Assembly: GCA_900554725.1 (NCBI GenBank)
Contig: USII01000053.1
Location: 1-6,936, forward strand
Reading direction: 5' to 3'
Origin: an uncultured Eubacteriales bacterium
GTDB lineage: Bacteria > Bacillota > Clostridia > Christensenellales > Christensenellaceae
Length of the DNA: 6,936 nt
Every line of letters begins with the position of its first letter. Position 1 is the stretch's first letter. Positions 1 to 6,579 of this stretch are shown here, one piece after another. The notes under the pieces were generated by a model, which did not search any database, was not told the origin of the DNA, and worked only from the letters and a program-made list of their open reading frames with translations. Both the position numbers and the translations under genes were made by a program.

Positions 1-597
1 CTGCAAAAGCTCCTCCCACCCCGCGGTGACGGCGCGGCGCTCCAGGGTTTCCACATCCGCCCGGGAGCCGCACCGGCCCAGGCCGGCGTTCTGTCCCTGG
101 AACAGCAGCTCCTCGCAGCGCTGGTGGGCGTAGACCATCTTGTCGTTGTACTCGGAATCCAGCATTTCCAGAAGCTGGCGCTGCTCCTGGCGGAAGCCAT
201 CCTCTGGGAACAGGCCTTCCTGGTCCTTGAGGGGGTCAAAGAGCACGTCGAACAGCAGGCCGGTGAGCTGGGCGAACATATCCTCGCCCCCAAAGGCGTA
301 GCGGCTGGAAATGCCGTTGGCGGAGAGGGACAGCACCTGGAAGTCCCCCATCTTCCGCACGCTGTTGCTGAGGGACGCGCCGTACAGCTGGGCCAGGCGT
401 CCGTTTAGGGCGGTGTAGTCGGGGTAAGCCCGGGTGGCCCGGCTGGCCAGCGAGGGCAATATGGCGTTGCGGGCCGCGGTGGCCTGCTCCAAGGGCAGGA
501 ACAGGTTGACAGAGACCTTCATGGTCTTAAACCGCGGGTCTGTAAAGGTATGCAGCGTTACAGCATCGCTGAGGCGCTGGGATTCTAATACACTCAT
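1..597 (-). CDS. M16-family peptidase-like protein, YmfF type, partial (C-terminus beyond window)
   Basis: This is the N-terminal 199 residues of a protein that continues past the left edge; full M16 proteins of this type are usually a little over 400 residues. The opening resembles the inactive half of the paired YmfF/YmfH insulinase-like proteins of Firmicutes: a short strand (about residues 25-36, ending NLFLPLE), then LNGRLAQLYGASL (65-77), and a helix with QLLEML and NDKMVYAHQRCEE (141-163). The zinc-binding HxxEH of active M16 enzymes should fall at about residues 45-65, where the sequence is NAILPSLASRAT, so this chain is probably non-catalytic and would pair with an active partner. 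NCBI names for this family link it to EF-P 5-aminopentanol modification, which I treat as a label and not proof. The start is the ATG at 597, with a GGGAAGG Shine-Dalgarno-like stretch about 12 nt upstream, a long spacing. Codon use favours GCC, ACC, CTG and GAC, unlike the operon upstream. Confidence 0.8.
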   Translation of the reverse strand, partial: MSVLESQRLSDAVTLHTFTDPRFKTMKVSVNLFLPLEQATAARNAILPSLASRATRAYPDYTALNGRLAQLYGASLSNSVRKMGDFQVLSLSANGISSRYAFGGEDMFAQLTGLLFDVLFDPLKDQEGLFPEDGFRQEQRQLLEMLDSEYNDKMVYAHQRCEELLFQGQNAGLGRCGSRADVETLERRAVTAGWEELLQ

Positions 598-686
598 ACG
601 TTTTTAAAACCTTCCCAAAAAGTGATTGTAAAAAGGACGAAATGCTACAAAAGGATGACTGCATAAATATGCTCTGTCAAATTGAT

Positions 687-715
687 AGTATAGCACATTC
701 CGCGGCGTTTTGAAA
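687..715 (-). promoter_or_regulatory. Probable sigma-A promoter of the M16-like gene
   Basis: On the minus strand TTTCAA (710-715) lies 17 nt before TATACT (687-692). The -10 is close to consensus, while the -35 matches only about half. Transcription would start near 680 and give a leader of about 80 nt before the ATG at 597. It sits downstream of the upp terminator, which fits a new transcription unit. Confidence 0.45.
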
Positions 716-746
716 GAGCTATCAAAAAATTCACAAGAGACAGCAA

Positions 747-775
747 AAGGGCCGCCGCGAAAGGCGGCAGCCCTT
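747..775 (-). terminator. Intrinsic terminator after upp
   Basis: Read on the minus strand, AAGGGCTGCCGC pairs with GCGGCGGCCCTT over 12 bp (one U-G pair) around a CTTTC loop. The 3' arm ends in a short run of four U (CCCTTTT). The hairpin begins 17 nt after the upp stop codon and closes the seven-gene run. The U tract is short, so termination may be incomplete. Confidence 0.75.
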
Positions 776-792
776 AAAAACAAGGCATTCTG

Positions 793-1422
793 TTACAGCG
801 TGCCGAAGATGCGGTCCCCGGCGTCCCCCAGGCCAGGGAGGATGTAGCCGTTCTCGTTGAGGCACTCATCCACGGCGGCGCAGTAGATGTGTACATCGGG
901 ATGGGCCTTGGTCAGGGCCTCCAGGCCTTCCGGCGCGGCGATGACGCACAGGAACTTGATGCTCTTGGGATGGCTGCGCTTGACGATGGTGATGGCGTCA
1001 ATGGCGGAGCCGCCGGTGGCCAGCATGGGGTCCAGGACGATGACGTCGCGTTCGTCAATATCCTGGGGCAGCTTGTTGTAATACTCCACAGGCTTCAAGG
1101 TTTCGTGGTCCCGGTACAGGCCGATGTGGCCCACCTTGGCGGAGGGCACCAGCTCCAACATGCCCTCTACCATGCCCAGGCCCGCCCGCAGGATGGGCAC
1201 AATAGCTGGGGCCCGCCCTGCCAGCACTTTCGCCGTCATTTTGCAGATGGGGGTTTCTATTTCCTTATCCTCAAGCGGCATATCCCGCAGCACTTCATAG
1301 CCCATGAGCATGGAAATTTCCTCCAGCATTTCGCGGAAATCCTTCGTATCCGCCTCCTTGGAGCGCATAAAGGAAAGCTTGTGCTGAATCATCGGGTGAT
1401 CGACGAGGATGACTTTGCTCAT
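793..1422 (-). CDS. upp: Uracil phosphoribosyltransferase
   Basis: The enzyme makes UMP from uracil and PRPP in the cytoplasm (pyrimidine salvage). The 209 residues match the usual length. Visible family marks are HPMIQHKL near the N-terminus (9-16), [10 protein letters not shown] (75-84), the PRPP-binding loop [12 protein letters not shown] (129-140), AAPEGLEAL (162-170), and the C-terminal uracil-binding [12 protein letters not shown] (197-208). The ATG at 1422 lies 2 nt after the rpiB stop, with GGGAGG about 10 nt upstream inside the end of rpiB, so translation is probably coupled. It is the last gene of the run and is followed by a terminator. Oddity: codon preference changes within the gene. 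All five Asp codons before codon 60 are GAT, but 7 of 10 after it are GAC. Ala is mainly GCG/GCA/GCT up to codon 80, then 10 of 11 are GCC. Confidence 0.97.
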   Translation of the reverse strand: MSKVILVDHPMIQHKLSFMRSKEADTKDFREMLEEISMLMGYEVLRDMPLEDKEIETPICKMTAKVLAGRAPAIVPILRAGLGMVEGMLELVPSAKVGHIGLYRDHETLKPVEYYNKLPQDIDERDVIVLDPMLATGGSAIDAITIVKRSHPKSIKFLCVIAAPEGLEALTKAHPDVHIYCAAVDECLNENGYILPGLGDAGDRIFGTL

Positions 1423-1424
1423 TC

Positions 1425-1889
1425 TTATGCATCCTCCCGACAGTATTTTTTCTCGATCTGCGAAATTTTTTCTACGCGCTTGACATGCCGGGGCTCATCT
1501 TTTAGAAAATCCGTATGCAAAAAGGCGTCCACCAGCTCAATGGCCAGCCCGGGACCGATAACCCGCGCCCCCAGCGCCATCATATTTGCATTATTATGTT
1601 CCCGCGTGCGCTTTGCGCTGAACACATCCGACAAAAGCGCGCAGCGCACACCCGGCACTTTGTTTGCCGAGATGGAAATTCCAATTCCCGTGCCGCAGAT
1701 GACAATTCCAAGATCTGCCTTGCCTGCCATCAGGTATTCTGCCGCAGCCTGGCCAATATCTGGGTAGTCCACCGCCTCATGGGAAAAAGTTCCCACATCG
1801 TGGTATTCATAGCCCTTGGCATCCAGGTACTTTTTGATTTCTTCCTTCAAATCCACTCCGCCGTGGTCTGCTCCAATTACTACTTTCAT
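1425..1889 (-). CDS. rpiB: Ribose-5-phosphate isomerase B
   Basis: The enzyme interconverts ribose 5-phosphate and ribulose 5-phosphate in the non-oxidative pentose phosphate pathway. The product has 154 residues, typical for RpiB of the RpiB/LacAB family. Residue numbers coincide with the E. coli enzyme: GADHGG with D8 and H9, catalytic C65 and T67 in ICGTGIG (64-70), and H98 in [16 protein letters not shown] (97-112). DYPD at 41-44 is also conserved. The reading frame is open further upstream (to 2006), but the extra 39 residues are antisense-like noise over the ywlE gene. The ATG at 1889 has AGGAGG 7 nt upstream and begins 1 nt after the ywlE stop (TGA-T-ATG), so this start is well supported. 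Ribose 5-phosphate is the precursor of the PRPP used by the next gene, upp. A related sugar-phosphate isomerase such as allose-6-phosphate isomerase is possible but less likely in this context. Confidence 0.95.
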   Translation of the reverse strand: MKVVIGADHGGVDLKEEIKKYLDAKGYEYHDVGTFSHEAVDYPDIGQAAAEYLMAGKADLGIVICGTGIGISISANKVPGVRCALLSDVFSAKRTREHNNANMMALGARVIGPGLAIELVDAFLHTDFLKDEPRHVKRVEKISQIEKKYCREDA

Positions 1890-1890
1890 A

Positions 1891-2355
1891 TCAAAGCCTC
1901 CTATCGCTGTTTTCCAATTTATCCAGTGCGAGCCCGCAAAGCAGCTCCAGCTCCTGCGCGCAGTCTCTATATTCCAAAATACTGCCGCCGAAGGGATCCG
2001 AAACATCCCCGCCGCCTAACCCTGCAAAGCTCTTAATTGCCCAAATTTTTTTCTGCGCCTCGGGGCATACGCGCCTTATCTGCTCTGCCTGGCTCTGCGT
2101 CATGCAGAGCACGGCATCCGCCTGTTCCACCATACCCACAGTAAGAGCCTGCGCATGGTGCCCTTCCAGGCTGAGCCCCAGCTCCTTTGCCGCCTGCACC
2201 GCGTGCGGCGAAGCCGGCTCTCCCGGCAAAACATAGAGCCCTGCAGATTGCACCTGCATCTGAGTCCCAGCATTTTCCGCCATGCGCCGCATGATTGCCT
2301 CGGCCATAGGGCTGCGGCAAGTATTTCCCGTGCAGACAAATAAAACCTTTTTCAT
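1891..2355 (-). CDS. ywlE: Low-molecular-weight phosphatase, probable protein-arginine phosphatase (YwlE type)
   Basis: This 154-residue protein has the low-molecular-weight protein phosphatase fold. The P-loop VCTGNTCRSP (7-16) supplies the nucleophile C8 and the phosphate-binding R14. The general-acid aspartate is D120 in SDPFGGS, and SAG (37-39) is also typical. In Bacillus subtilis YwlE a threonine in the P-loop (T11) gives selectivity for phospho-arginine; the matching residue here is T12, and the VSDPFGGS stretch is also YwlE-like. I therefore infer an arginine phosphatase opposing the kinase McsB, which tags proteins for ClpCP degradation. McsB is not in this window, so the substrate is not proven; a phosphotyrosine phosphatase is the alternative. 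The ATG at 2355 overlaps the tsaC stop (ATGA). No strong Shine-Dalgarno precedes it, so translation probably depends on coupling to tsaC. Gene order tsaC - ywlE - rpiB is as in B. subtilis. Confidence 0.9.
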   Translation of the reverse strand: MKKVLFVCTGNTCRSPMAEAIMRRMAENAGTQMQVQSAGLYVLPGEPASPHAVQAAKELGLSLEGHHAQALTVGMVEQADAVLCMTQSQAEQIRRVCPEAQKKIWAIKSFAGLGGGDVSDPFGGSILEYRDCAQELELLCGLALDKLENSDRRL

Positions 2356-3392
2356 ACGCTCAATATATCAAACCCTGCCGCGCGGATAATGCGGTTGCTC
2401 ACCGCAAGGCCCATGCCCTCTTCGCCCACATCTTCAAACAAGATGACCTCCACACCCTGGCTATCTGCCTGGCGCAAAGAGGAAAAGAGATTGCGCGCGA
2501 CATCCCAAACGCTCTCGCCCATTTGGCGTACGCGCTTTCCCGCGTAATTTTCCGCGCGGGAATTCATGCAGAAGATTTCCACCTTTCTGCCTTTTTGTTC
2601 TTCTCTATGATACAGGGAATTCACCCCTTTTGCAAGGGCAGATTGATTCTGCGCCTTTATCACATAAACTTTGGCCCGGGGCGCATAGTGCTGATATTTC
2701 ATACCGGGAGATGCCGCCTTTTCTCCACTGGTCAGGCCGTGCAGCACCGCCGGAGAAATCTGCACTCTGCCGCATTCCTGCTGGATCATCTCTGCAGTAA
2801 CCCCGCCTGGGCGCAGGATAATGGGCGTATCCCCCGTCAAATCGCACACCGTGGACTCCACACCCACCTGCGCCGGCCCACCATCCAAAATAATGGGGAC
2901 GAGCCCATCAAAATCCGCGATGACATCTGGCGCCGTCGTCCCGCTGGGCTTTCCGGAAAGATTTGCGCTGGGCGCGGCGATCAGTCGGCCGCTTTTGCGG
3001 ATAAGCTCGCGCGCAATGGCACTGCCCGGCATGCGCAGCGCCACCGTGTCAAGGCCGGCCGTCGTTTCCCCGGGAATCTTTCCCCGGCTTTTCAGCACTG
3101 CCGTAAAGGGCCCTGGCCAAAATGCCGCCAGCAGTTTTTCCGCCAAAGGCGGCACCTCTGCCACACAGAGCGCCTGTTCCATCCGGCAGATATGGGCGAT
3201 GAGAGGGTTGTCCATCGGGCGACCTTTGACGGCAAAAATCCTGCGCACGGCGTCTTGATTCTGGGCATCTGCTCCAATGCCATAGACAGTTTCCGTGGGA
3301 AACACCACAAGGCCACCGCTCTCTATCTCCCGAGCGGCGGCCTCCATTCCCTGTTCATATTCCTTTTTTAGGTCATAAACTCTTGTCTGCAT
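2352..3392 (-). CDS. tsaC: L-threonylcarbamoyladenylate synthase, Sua5 type
   Basis: The enzyme condenses L-threonine, bicarbonate and ATP into threonylcarbamoyl-AMP, the first step of N6-threonylcarbamoyladenosine (t6A) at position 37 of ANN-decoding tRNAs. The product has 346 residues, the long Sua5/YwlC form. The YrdC domain (about 10-200) shows FPTETVYGIGADA (31-43), KGRPMDNPL (56-64), PSANLSGKPSG (141-151), GVESTVCDL (177-185) and ILRPGG (192-197). The interdomain linker SPGMKYQHYAP (228-238) leads into the C-terminal Sua5 domain (about 240-346). Start choice: a TTG at 3395 would add one codon, but the ATG at 3392 has AGGTGG at 4 nt, whereas the TTG leaves only 1 nt; ATG is preferred. 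Its first base is the last base of the prfA stop (TGATG), and its own stop overlaps ywlE, which indicates coupled translation. TsaB, TsaD and TsaE are needed to finish t6A and are not in this window. Confidence 0.95.
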   Translation of the reverse strand: MQTRVYDLKKEYEQGMEAAAREIESGGLVVFPTETVYGIGADAQNQDAVRRIFAVKGRPMDNPLIAHICRMEQALCVAEVPPLAEKLLAAFWPGPFTAVLKSRGKIPGETTAGLDTVALRMPGSAIARELIRKSGRLIAAPSANLSGKPSGTTAPDVIADFDGLVPIILDGGPAQVGVESTVCDLTGDTPIILRPGGVTAEMIQQECGRVQISPAVLHGLTSGEKAASPGMKYQHYAPRAKVYVIKAQNQSALAKGVNSLYHREEQKGRKVEIFCMNSRAENYAGKRVRQMGESVWDVARNLFSSLRQADSQGVEVILFEDVGEEGMGLAVSNRIIRAAGFDILSV

Positions 3393-4459
3393 CAATCCAC
3401 CTGGGAAAGGCTCTTTTCCTTTGCATTGAGAATCAGCGCATCGATCACTTCATCCATATCGCCATCCAAAAAGGCCTCCAGCTTATAGAGCGTCAACCCG
3501 ATGCGGTGATCCGTCACTCTGCTCTGAGGAAAGTTATATGTGCGGATGCGCTCGCTTCGATCCCCACTGCCCACCATGCTGCGCCTGTTTTCCGCCTGCT
3601 CATTTTCCGCTTGGCTTATGGCATTATCATAGAGCTTGCTCATGAGCACTTTCATGGCGCGCTCTTTGTTTTTCAGCTGAGAGCGCTCGTCCTGGCAAGT
3701 CACCACCAGGCCGGTGGGAATGTGCGTAATGCGAATAGCGGAATCCGTCGTATTGACGCCCTGGCCGCCGTGGCCGCCGGCGCGGTAAATATCGATGCGC
3801 AAATCCCCCGGATTTATCTTTACATCCACCTCCTCCGCTTCGGGCAGCACCGCCACCGTCGCAGCGGAAGTGTGGATGCGCCCGCCGGATTCGGTCTCGG
3901 GCACGCGCTGCACTCTGTGCACGCCGCTCTCATATTTCAACCGGGAATAGGCATTCTTCCCGGAAATCAGCACGACGACTTCCTTCACTCCCCCAAGCTC
4001 CGTCATGTTGGAAGAGAGGATTTCCATCTTCATGCCATGGCGCTCTGCATAGCGCTGATACATGCGCAACAAGTCCGCTCCAAATAAAGAGGCCTCCTCG
4101 CCGCCCGTTCCCGCGCGAATTTCCAGAATGACATTTTTTCCATCGTTCGGGTCTTTTGGGATGAGCAAAAACTTGAGCGTTTCCTCGGCCTTTTGCAGCT
4201 TTTCCTCCAGGGAAGCGCTCTCCTCCTGTGCCATTTCCCGAAGCTCGGCATCCTCTGCGTTTTTTACCATCTCCCGCACATCTGAAAGCTCGGTTTGCAG
4301 GGAAAGATAAGCCTCGTATGCCTGGACGATCTCCTCCAAATCCGCATGCTCCTTCATGAGCTTGCGCCAAAGCTCCTGGTTTGCGATCACCTCGCTTTTG
4401 GAAATTTCCGCCGAAAGTTCCTCATACCGTTTTTTGATTGCTTCCAGTTTTTCAAACAT
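3392..4459 (-). CDS. prfA: Peptide chain release factor 1
   Basis: RF1 recognises UAA and UAG in the ribosomal A site and triggers peptidyl-tRNA hydrolysis. The product has 355 residues, as expected. The N-terminal domain (1-100) is helical and charged. The codon-recognition tripeptide is PET (187-189) in [18 protein letters not shown]; this is the RF1 P-x-T type, not the SPF of RF2. The catalytic GGQ is at 231-233 in [18 protein letters not shown], with Q233 the residue methylated by PrmC. The conserved [19 protein letters not shown] (301-319) follows. The ATG at 4459 has GGGAG 9 nt upstream. The gene begins 22 nt after prmC and overlaps tsaC by one base, so modifier and substrate are made from one message. 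Confidence 0.98.
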   Translation of the reverse strand: MFEKLEAIKKRYEELSAEISKSEVIANQELWRKLMKEHADLEEIVQAYEAYLSLQTELSDVREMVKNAEDAELREMAQEESASLEEKLQKAEETLKFLLIPKDPNDGKNVILEIRAGTGGEEASLFGADLLRMYQRYAERHGMKMEILSSNMTELGGVKEVVVLISGKNAYSRLKYESGVHRVQRVPETESGGRIHTSAATVAVLPEAEEVDVKINPGDLRIDIYRAGGHGGQGVNTTDSAIRITHIPTGLVVTCQDERSQLKNKERAMKVLMSKLYDNAISQAENEQAENRRSMVGSGDRSERIRTYNFPQSRVTDHRIGLTLYKLEAFLDGDMDEVIDALILNAKEKSLSQVD

Positions 4460-4481
4460 CTATTTCTGCTCCCAAAGTAAT

Positions 4482-5312
4482 CTAAATCCTCGCAAAGACC
4501 ATGCGGTCCAGCCCGGCATAATCCTGAAACACTTCTATTTTATCAAAGCCGGTTTGCCTAAGCAAGCGGCAGACATCCTCCGCCTGCCCGCAGCCGATTT
4601 CCAGCGCAAGGTGTCCGCCGGGCTCCAGATTGGCTGGCGCCTGCTTTGCAATGCGCCGGTAGAAATCGAGCCCATCCGCTCCCCCGCGCAGCGCCAGCGC
4701 GGGCTCACTATTTTTTATGCCCTCTTCCATCGCCGCATATTCCTCATCCGAAAGATAGGGCGGATTGCTGACAATGAGCCCATAACGCCCCTCCATGCGC
4801 TCCAGCATATCCGCCTGCATAAAGCGCACTTTCGCTCCGAGCTGCTGCGCATTCTGGCGCGCCACGCGAAGCGCACCCGCACTGAGATCCGAAGCAAAGA
4901 TCTGTGCGCCCGAATAGAGCGCCAGACAAATGGCAATACAGCCGCTGCCCGTGCAGAGATCCAGCGCCTTTACCACGCCCTCTTTCTCAATAAGCGCAAT
5001 GCAGCGCTCCACAAGCAGCTCTGTTTCCTGCCGCGGGATGAGCACTTGGGGGCTTACAGAAAAGCGCAGGCCATAAAAGGCCCGCGTTCCCAGCACATAT
5101 GCCAGCGGTTCTCCGCCTGCACGGAGGCAAACCGTCCGCCCAAGCGCCTGCTCCTGCTCGGGCAAAACCTCCCGCTCCGGCTCCAGCAAAAGCTGCTGCA
5201 CCGAAACGCCGCAAATTTCAAGGAGGATTTCCCGCGCTTCCGCCTCAGCTTCCCTCTCTTCCAGAAATGCCAGCGCCTGCTTTAGATGCCGATATGCCTG
5301 CCTTGCCGTCAT
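4482..5312 (-). CDS. prmC: Release factor glutamine N5-methyltransferase
   Basis: PrmC (HemK) transfers methyl from S-adenosylmethionine to the side-chain amide of the GGQ glutamine in release factors, raising termination efficiency. The product has 276 residues, the normal length. The N-terminal helical substrate-binding domain spans about 1-75. The Rossmann methyltransferase domain follows, with IPRQETELLVE (92-102), the SAM loop DLCTGSGCIAI (118-128), an acidic strand end at D142 (ASDLS), and the catalytic SNPPYLSDEEY (182-192) whose NPPY contacts the glutamine amide. The ATG at 5312 overlaps the yqhQ stop as ATGA. GGGAG lies about 11 nt upstream, inside yqhQ. Its immediate downstream neighbour is prfA, its substrate, the usual prmC/prfA pairing. 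Codon use is of the operon type (GCG, GCA, GAA). Confidence 0.97.
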   Translation of the reverse strand: MTARQAYRHLKQALAFLEEREAEAEAREILLEICGVSVQQLLLEPEREVLPEQEQALGRTVCLRAGGEPLAYVLGTRAFYGLRFSVSPQVLIPRQETELLVERCIALIEKEGVVKALDLCTGSGCIAICLALYSGAQIFASDLSAGALRVARQNAQQLGAKVRFMQADMLERMEGRYGLIVSNPPYLSDEEYAAMEEGIKNSEPALALRGGADGLDFYRRIAKQAPANLEPGGHLALEIGCGQAEDVCRLLRQTGFDKIEVFQDYAGLDRMVFARI

Positions 5313-6427
5313 GCCAGGGGGTTCTCCCAGGTTTGCTCCGGCACATCAGCTCCTTTTGGGGCAGGCTCTCCGTCTGGCTCTGAGGAGCCCAGTACCCCGC
5401 CTTCCTGCTCTTCTGCGCCATATTCTTTCTCTTTTCCATGCAGCGCTTCTTCCTGCCCGCCACCTTTGGCATGGGAAAACCGCTCTTTCAGCTCGGCCAG
5501 CTCCTGGGATGTTTTCTCCCCCAACGCCGTTTCAAAGGCCAGAATGGCAACTTCCATCATTTCATCCGTTGGCTCTGCGGTGGTAAGGCGCTGAAGCTGC
5601 ATACCCGGCCAGCGCAAAATGCGGGCCAAAAGGCACTCGCTCTTGGCAAGCAATTTTAAAAACTCATAGGCCACCCCCGCAATAACGGGCAGCATCAGCA
5701 GCCGAAGGCCCAGGCGCAAAAAGATATTTTCGCTCCAGCCGAAGAAAGAATAGATGAGCACTGTAACGACCATCACCAGCAGCAGGTAGCTTGTGCCGCA
5801 GCGCGGGTGCAGCGTGCGGTATTTGCGCACATTTTCCACCACAAGCTCCTCTCCCGCCTCATAGCAGGAAATCGTCTTGTGCTCTGCACCATGGTAGCGA
5901 AAAACATCCTTGATCTCCTTCATGAGCGAACAGCTGAGCATATACAGAATCAGAATGGCGATGCGCACAGCCCCATCTATCAGATTCAGCAAAAGCGAGC
6001 TTTGCACCACGCCCCTTAAAAGGCTGGTCAAAAAAGTCGGCAACAGGAAAAACAGCGCAACTGCTAGAACAATCGCCATGAGGACGGCAAAAAACATCAT
6101 AACATCCTCTGCCTTTTTTCCGGTTTTGCCGGCAATGAAGCGCTCGAACTTGCTGGGCGCAAAATCCTCCGTATCCTCTTCTGCCATTGTCGCCGCATCC
6201 ATCAGCACTTTTGTCCCCGAAAAGAGCATATCTACAAAATTCACAACACCTCGCACCACGGGCAGCCGCAAAAACCAGTTTCTTTTCTGGCAAATATCCC
6301 ACTTTTTGACGGCGATAGTGCCATCTTTTTTGCGCACAGCCAGCGCGCCCCTGTTGGGCGAGCGCATCATGACGCCATCCAGCACTCCCTGCCCTCCGAC
6401 GGTGCTTCTCTTTATTTCTTGTTTCAT
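5309..6427 (-). CDS. yqhQ: DUF1385 membrane protein (YqhQ-like) with long acidic C-terminal tail
   Basis: This 372-residue protein belongs to the DUF1385/YqhQ family; its biochemical role is not established to my knowledge. Conserved family motifs are GGQGVLDGVMMRSP (11-24) near the N-terminus, FRYHGAEHKTI (176-186) and LHPRCGTSY (206-214). The His, Glu and Cys in the latter two could bind a metal, which is inference. I see four likely membrane segments at about 108-137, 143-168, 213-230 and 236-260. The two motif blocks lie between the second and third. B. subtilis YqhQ is about 318 residues; here residues about 320-372 form an extra Gly/Glu/Lys/Pro-rich, probably disordered tail. The ATG at 6427 gives the expected N-terminus. 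AGGAG lies about 13 nt upstream, wider than usual. It is first in the run, and DUF1385 genes beside rpmE, prmC and prfA are common in Clostridia. 12 of 13 Asp codons are GAT. Confidence 0.9.
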   Translation of the reverse strand: MKQEIKRSTVGGQGVLDGVMMRSPNRGALAVRKKDGTIAVKKWDICQKRNWFLRLPVVRGVVNFVDMLFSGTKVLMDAATMAEEDTEDFAPSKFERFIAGKTGKKAEDVMMFFAVLMAIVLAVALFFLLPTFLTSLLRGVVQSSLLLNLIDGAVRIAILILYMLSCSLMKEIKDVFRYHGAEHKTISCYEAGEELVVENVRKYRTLHPRCGTSYLLLVMVVTVLIYSFFGWSENIFLRLGLRLLMLPVIAGVAYEFLKLLAKSECLLARILRWPGMQLQRLTTAEPTDEMMEVAILAFETALGEKTSQELAELKERFSHAKGGGQEEALHGKEKEYGAEEQEGGVLGSSEPDGEPAPKGADVPEQTWENPLA

Positions 6428-6543
6428 ACTAAGTCCATCTCTCCTGTCATTTCAAGCGCTGCCCCAAAAGCGCCTCCCGCCCCGAGGCAGCCCAAGAAAG
6501 GCCGGCAGGCACAGGCCCTTGCCACGCCAATAAAACTGTTTAC

Positions 6544-6574
6544 AAAAAAACAGAGCGGTGCCGCTCTGTTTTTT
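6544..6574 (-). terminator. Intrinsic terminator after rpmE, symmetric
   Basis: Read on the minus strand, CAGAGCGG and CCGCTCTG form an 8 bp GC-rich stem, of which the innermost pair may stay open to give a four-base loop. It is flanked by an A run upstream and seven U downstream, which extend the pairing. It starts 5 nt after the rpmE stop. Because the A and T runs are symmetric it could also stop transcription arriving on the plus strand. It should separate rpmE from the yqhQ operon. Confidence 0.88.
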
Positions 6575-6579
6575 GCAAA

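Noticed and set aside
675..680. Perfect TTGACA on the minus strand upstream of the M16-like gene
   Set aside because: No -10-like hexamer occurs 16-18 nt downstream (only CATCCT-like sequence), so it is not a promoter by itself.
889..1767. Long plus-strand open frame of 292 codons, and similar ones at 2523-3371, 3383-4087, 4356-5285 and 5910-6533
   Set aside because: They run antisense to well-conserved genes (upp, rpiB, tsaC, prfA, prmC, yqhQ), show no recognisable motifs and are a product of GC-rich codon structure.
1890..2006. Longer start for rpiB at 2006
   Set aside because: The added 39 residues overlap ywlE in another frame and lack RpiB likeness; the ATG at 1889 has a well-placed AGGAGG and matches E. 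coli residue numbering.
3393..3395. TTG start for tsaC one codon upstream of the ATG
   Set aside because: The Shine-Dalgarno AGGTGG would be only about 1 nt away; the ATG at 3392 has better spacing.
6426..6455. TTGAAA - 18 nt - TAGTAT at the yqhQ start
   Set aside because: Transcription would begin inside the first codons of yqhQ and leave no ribosome binding site for the conserved N-terminus.
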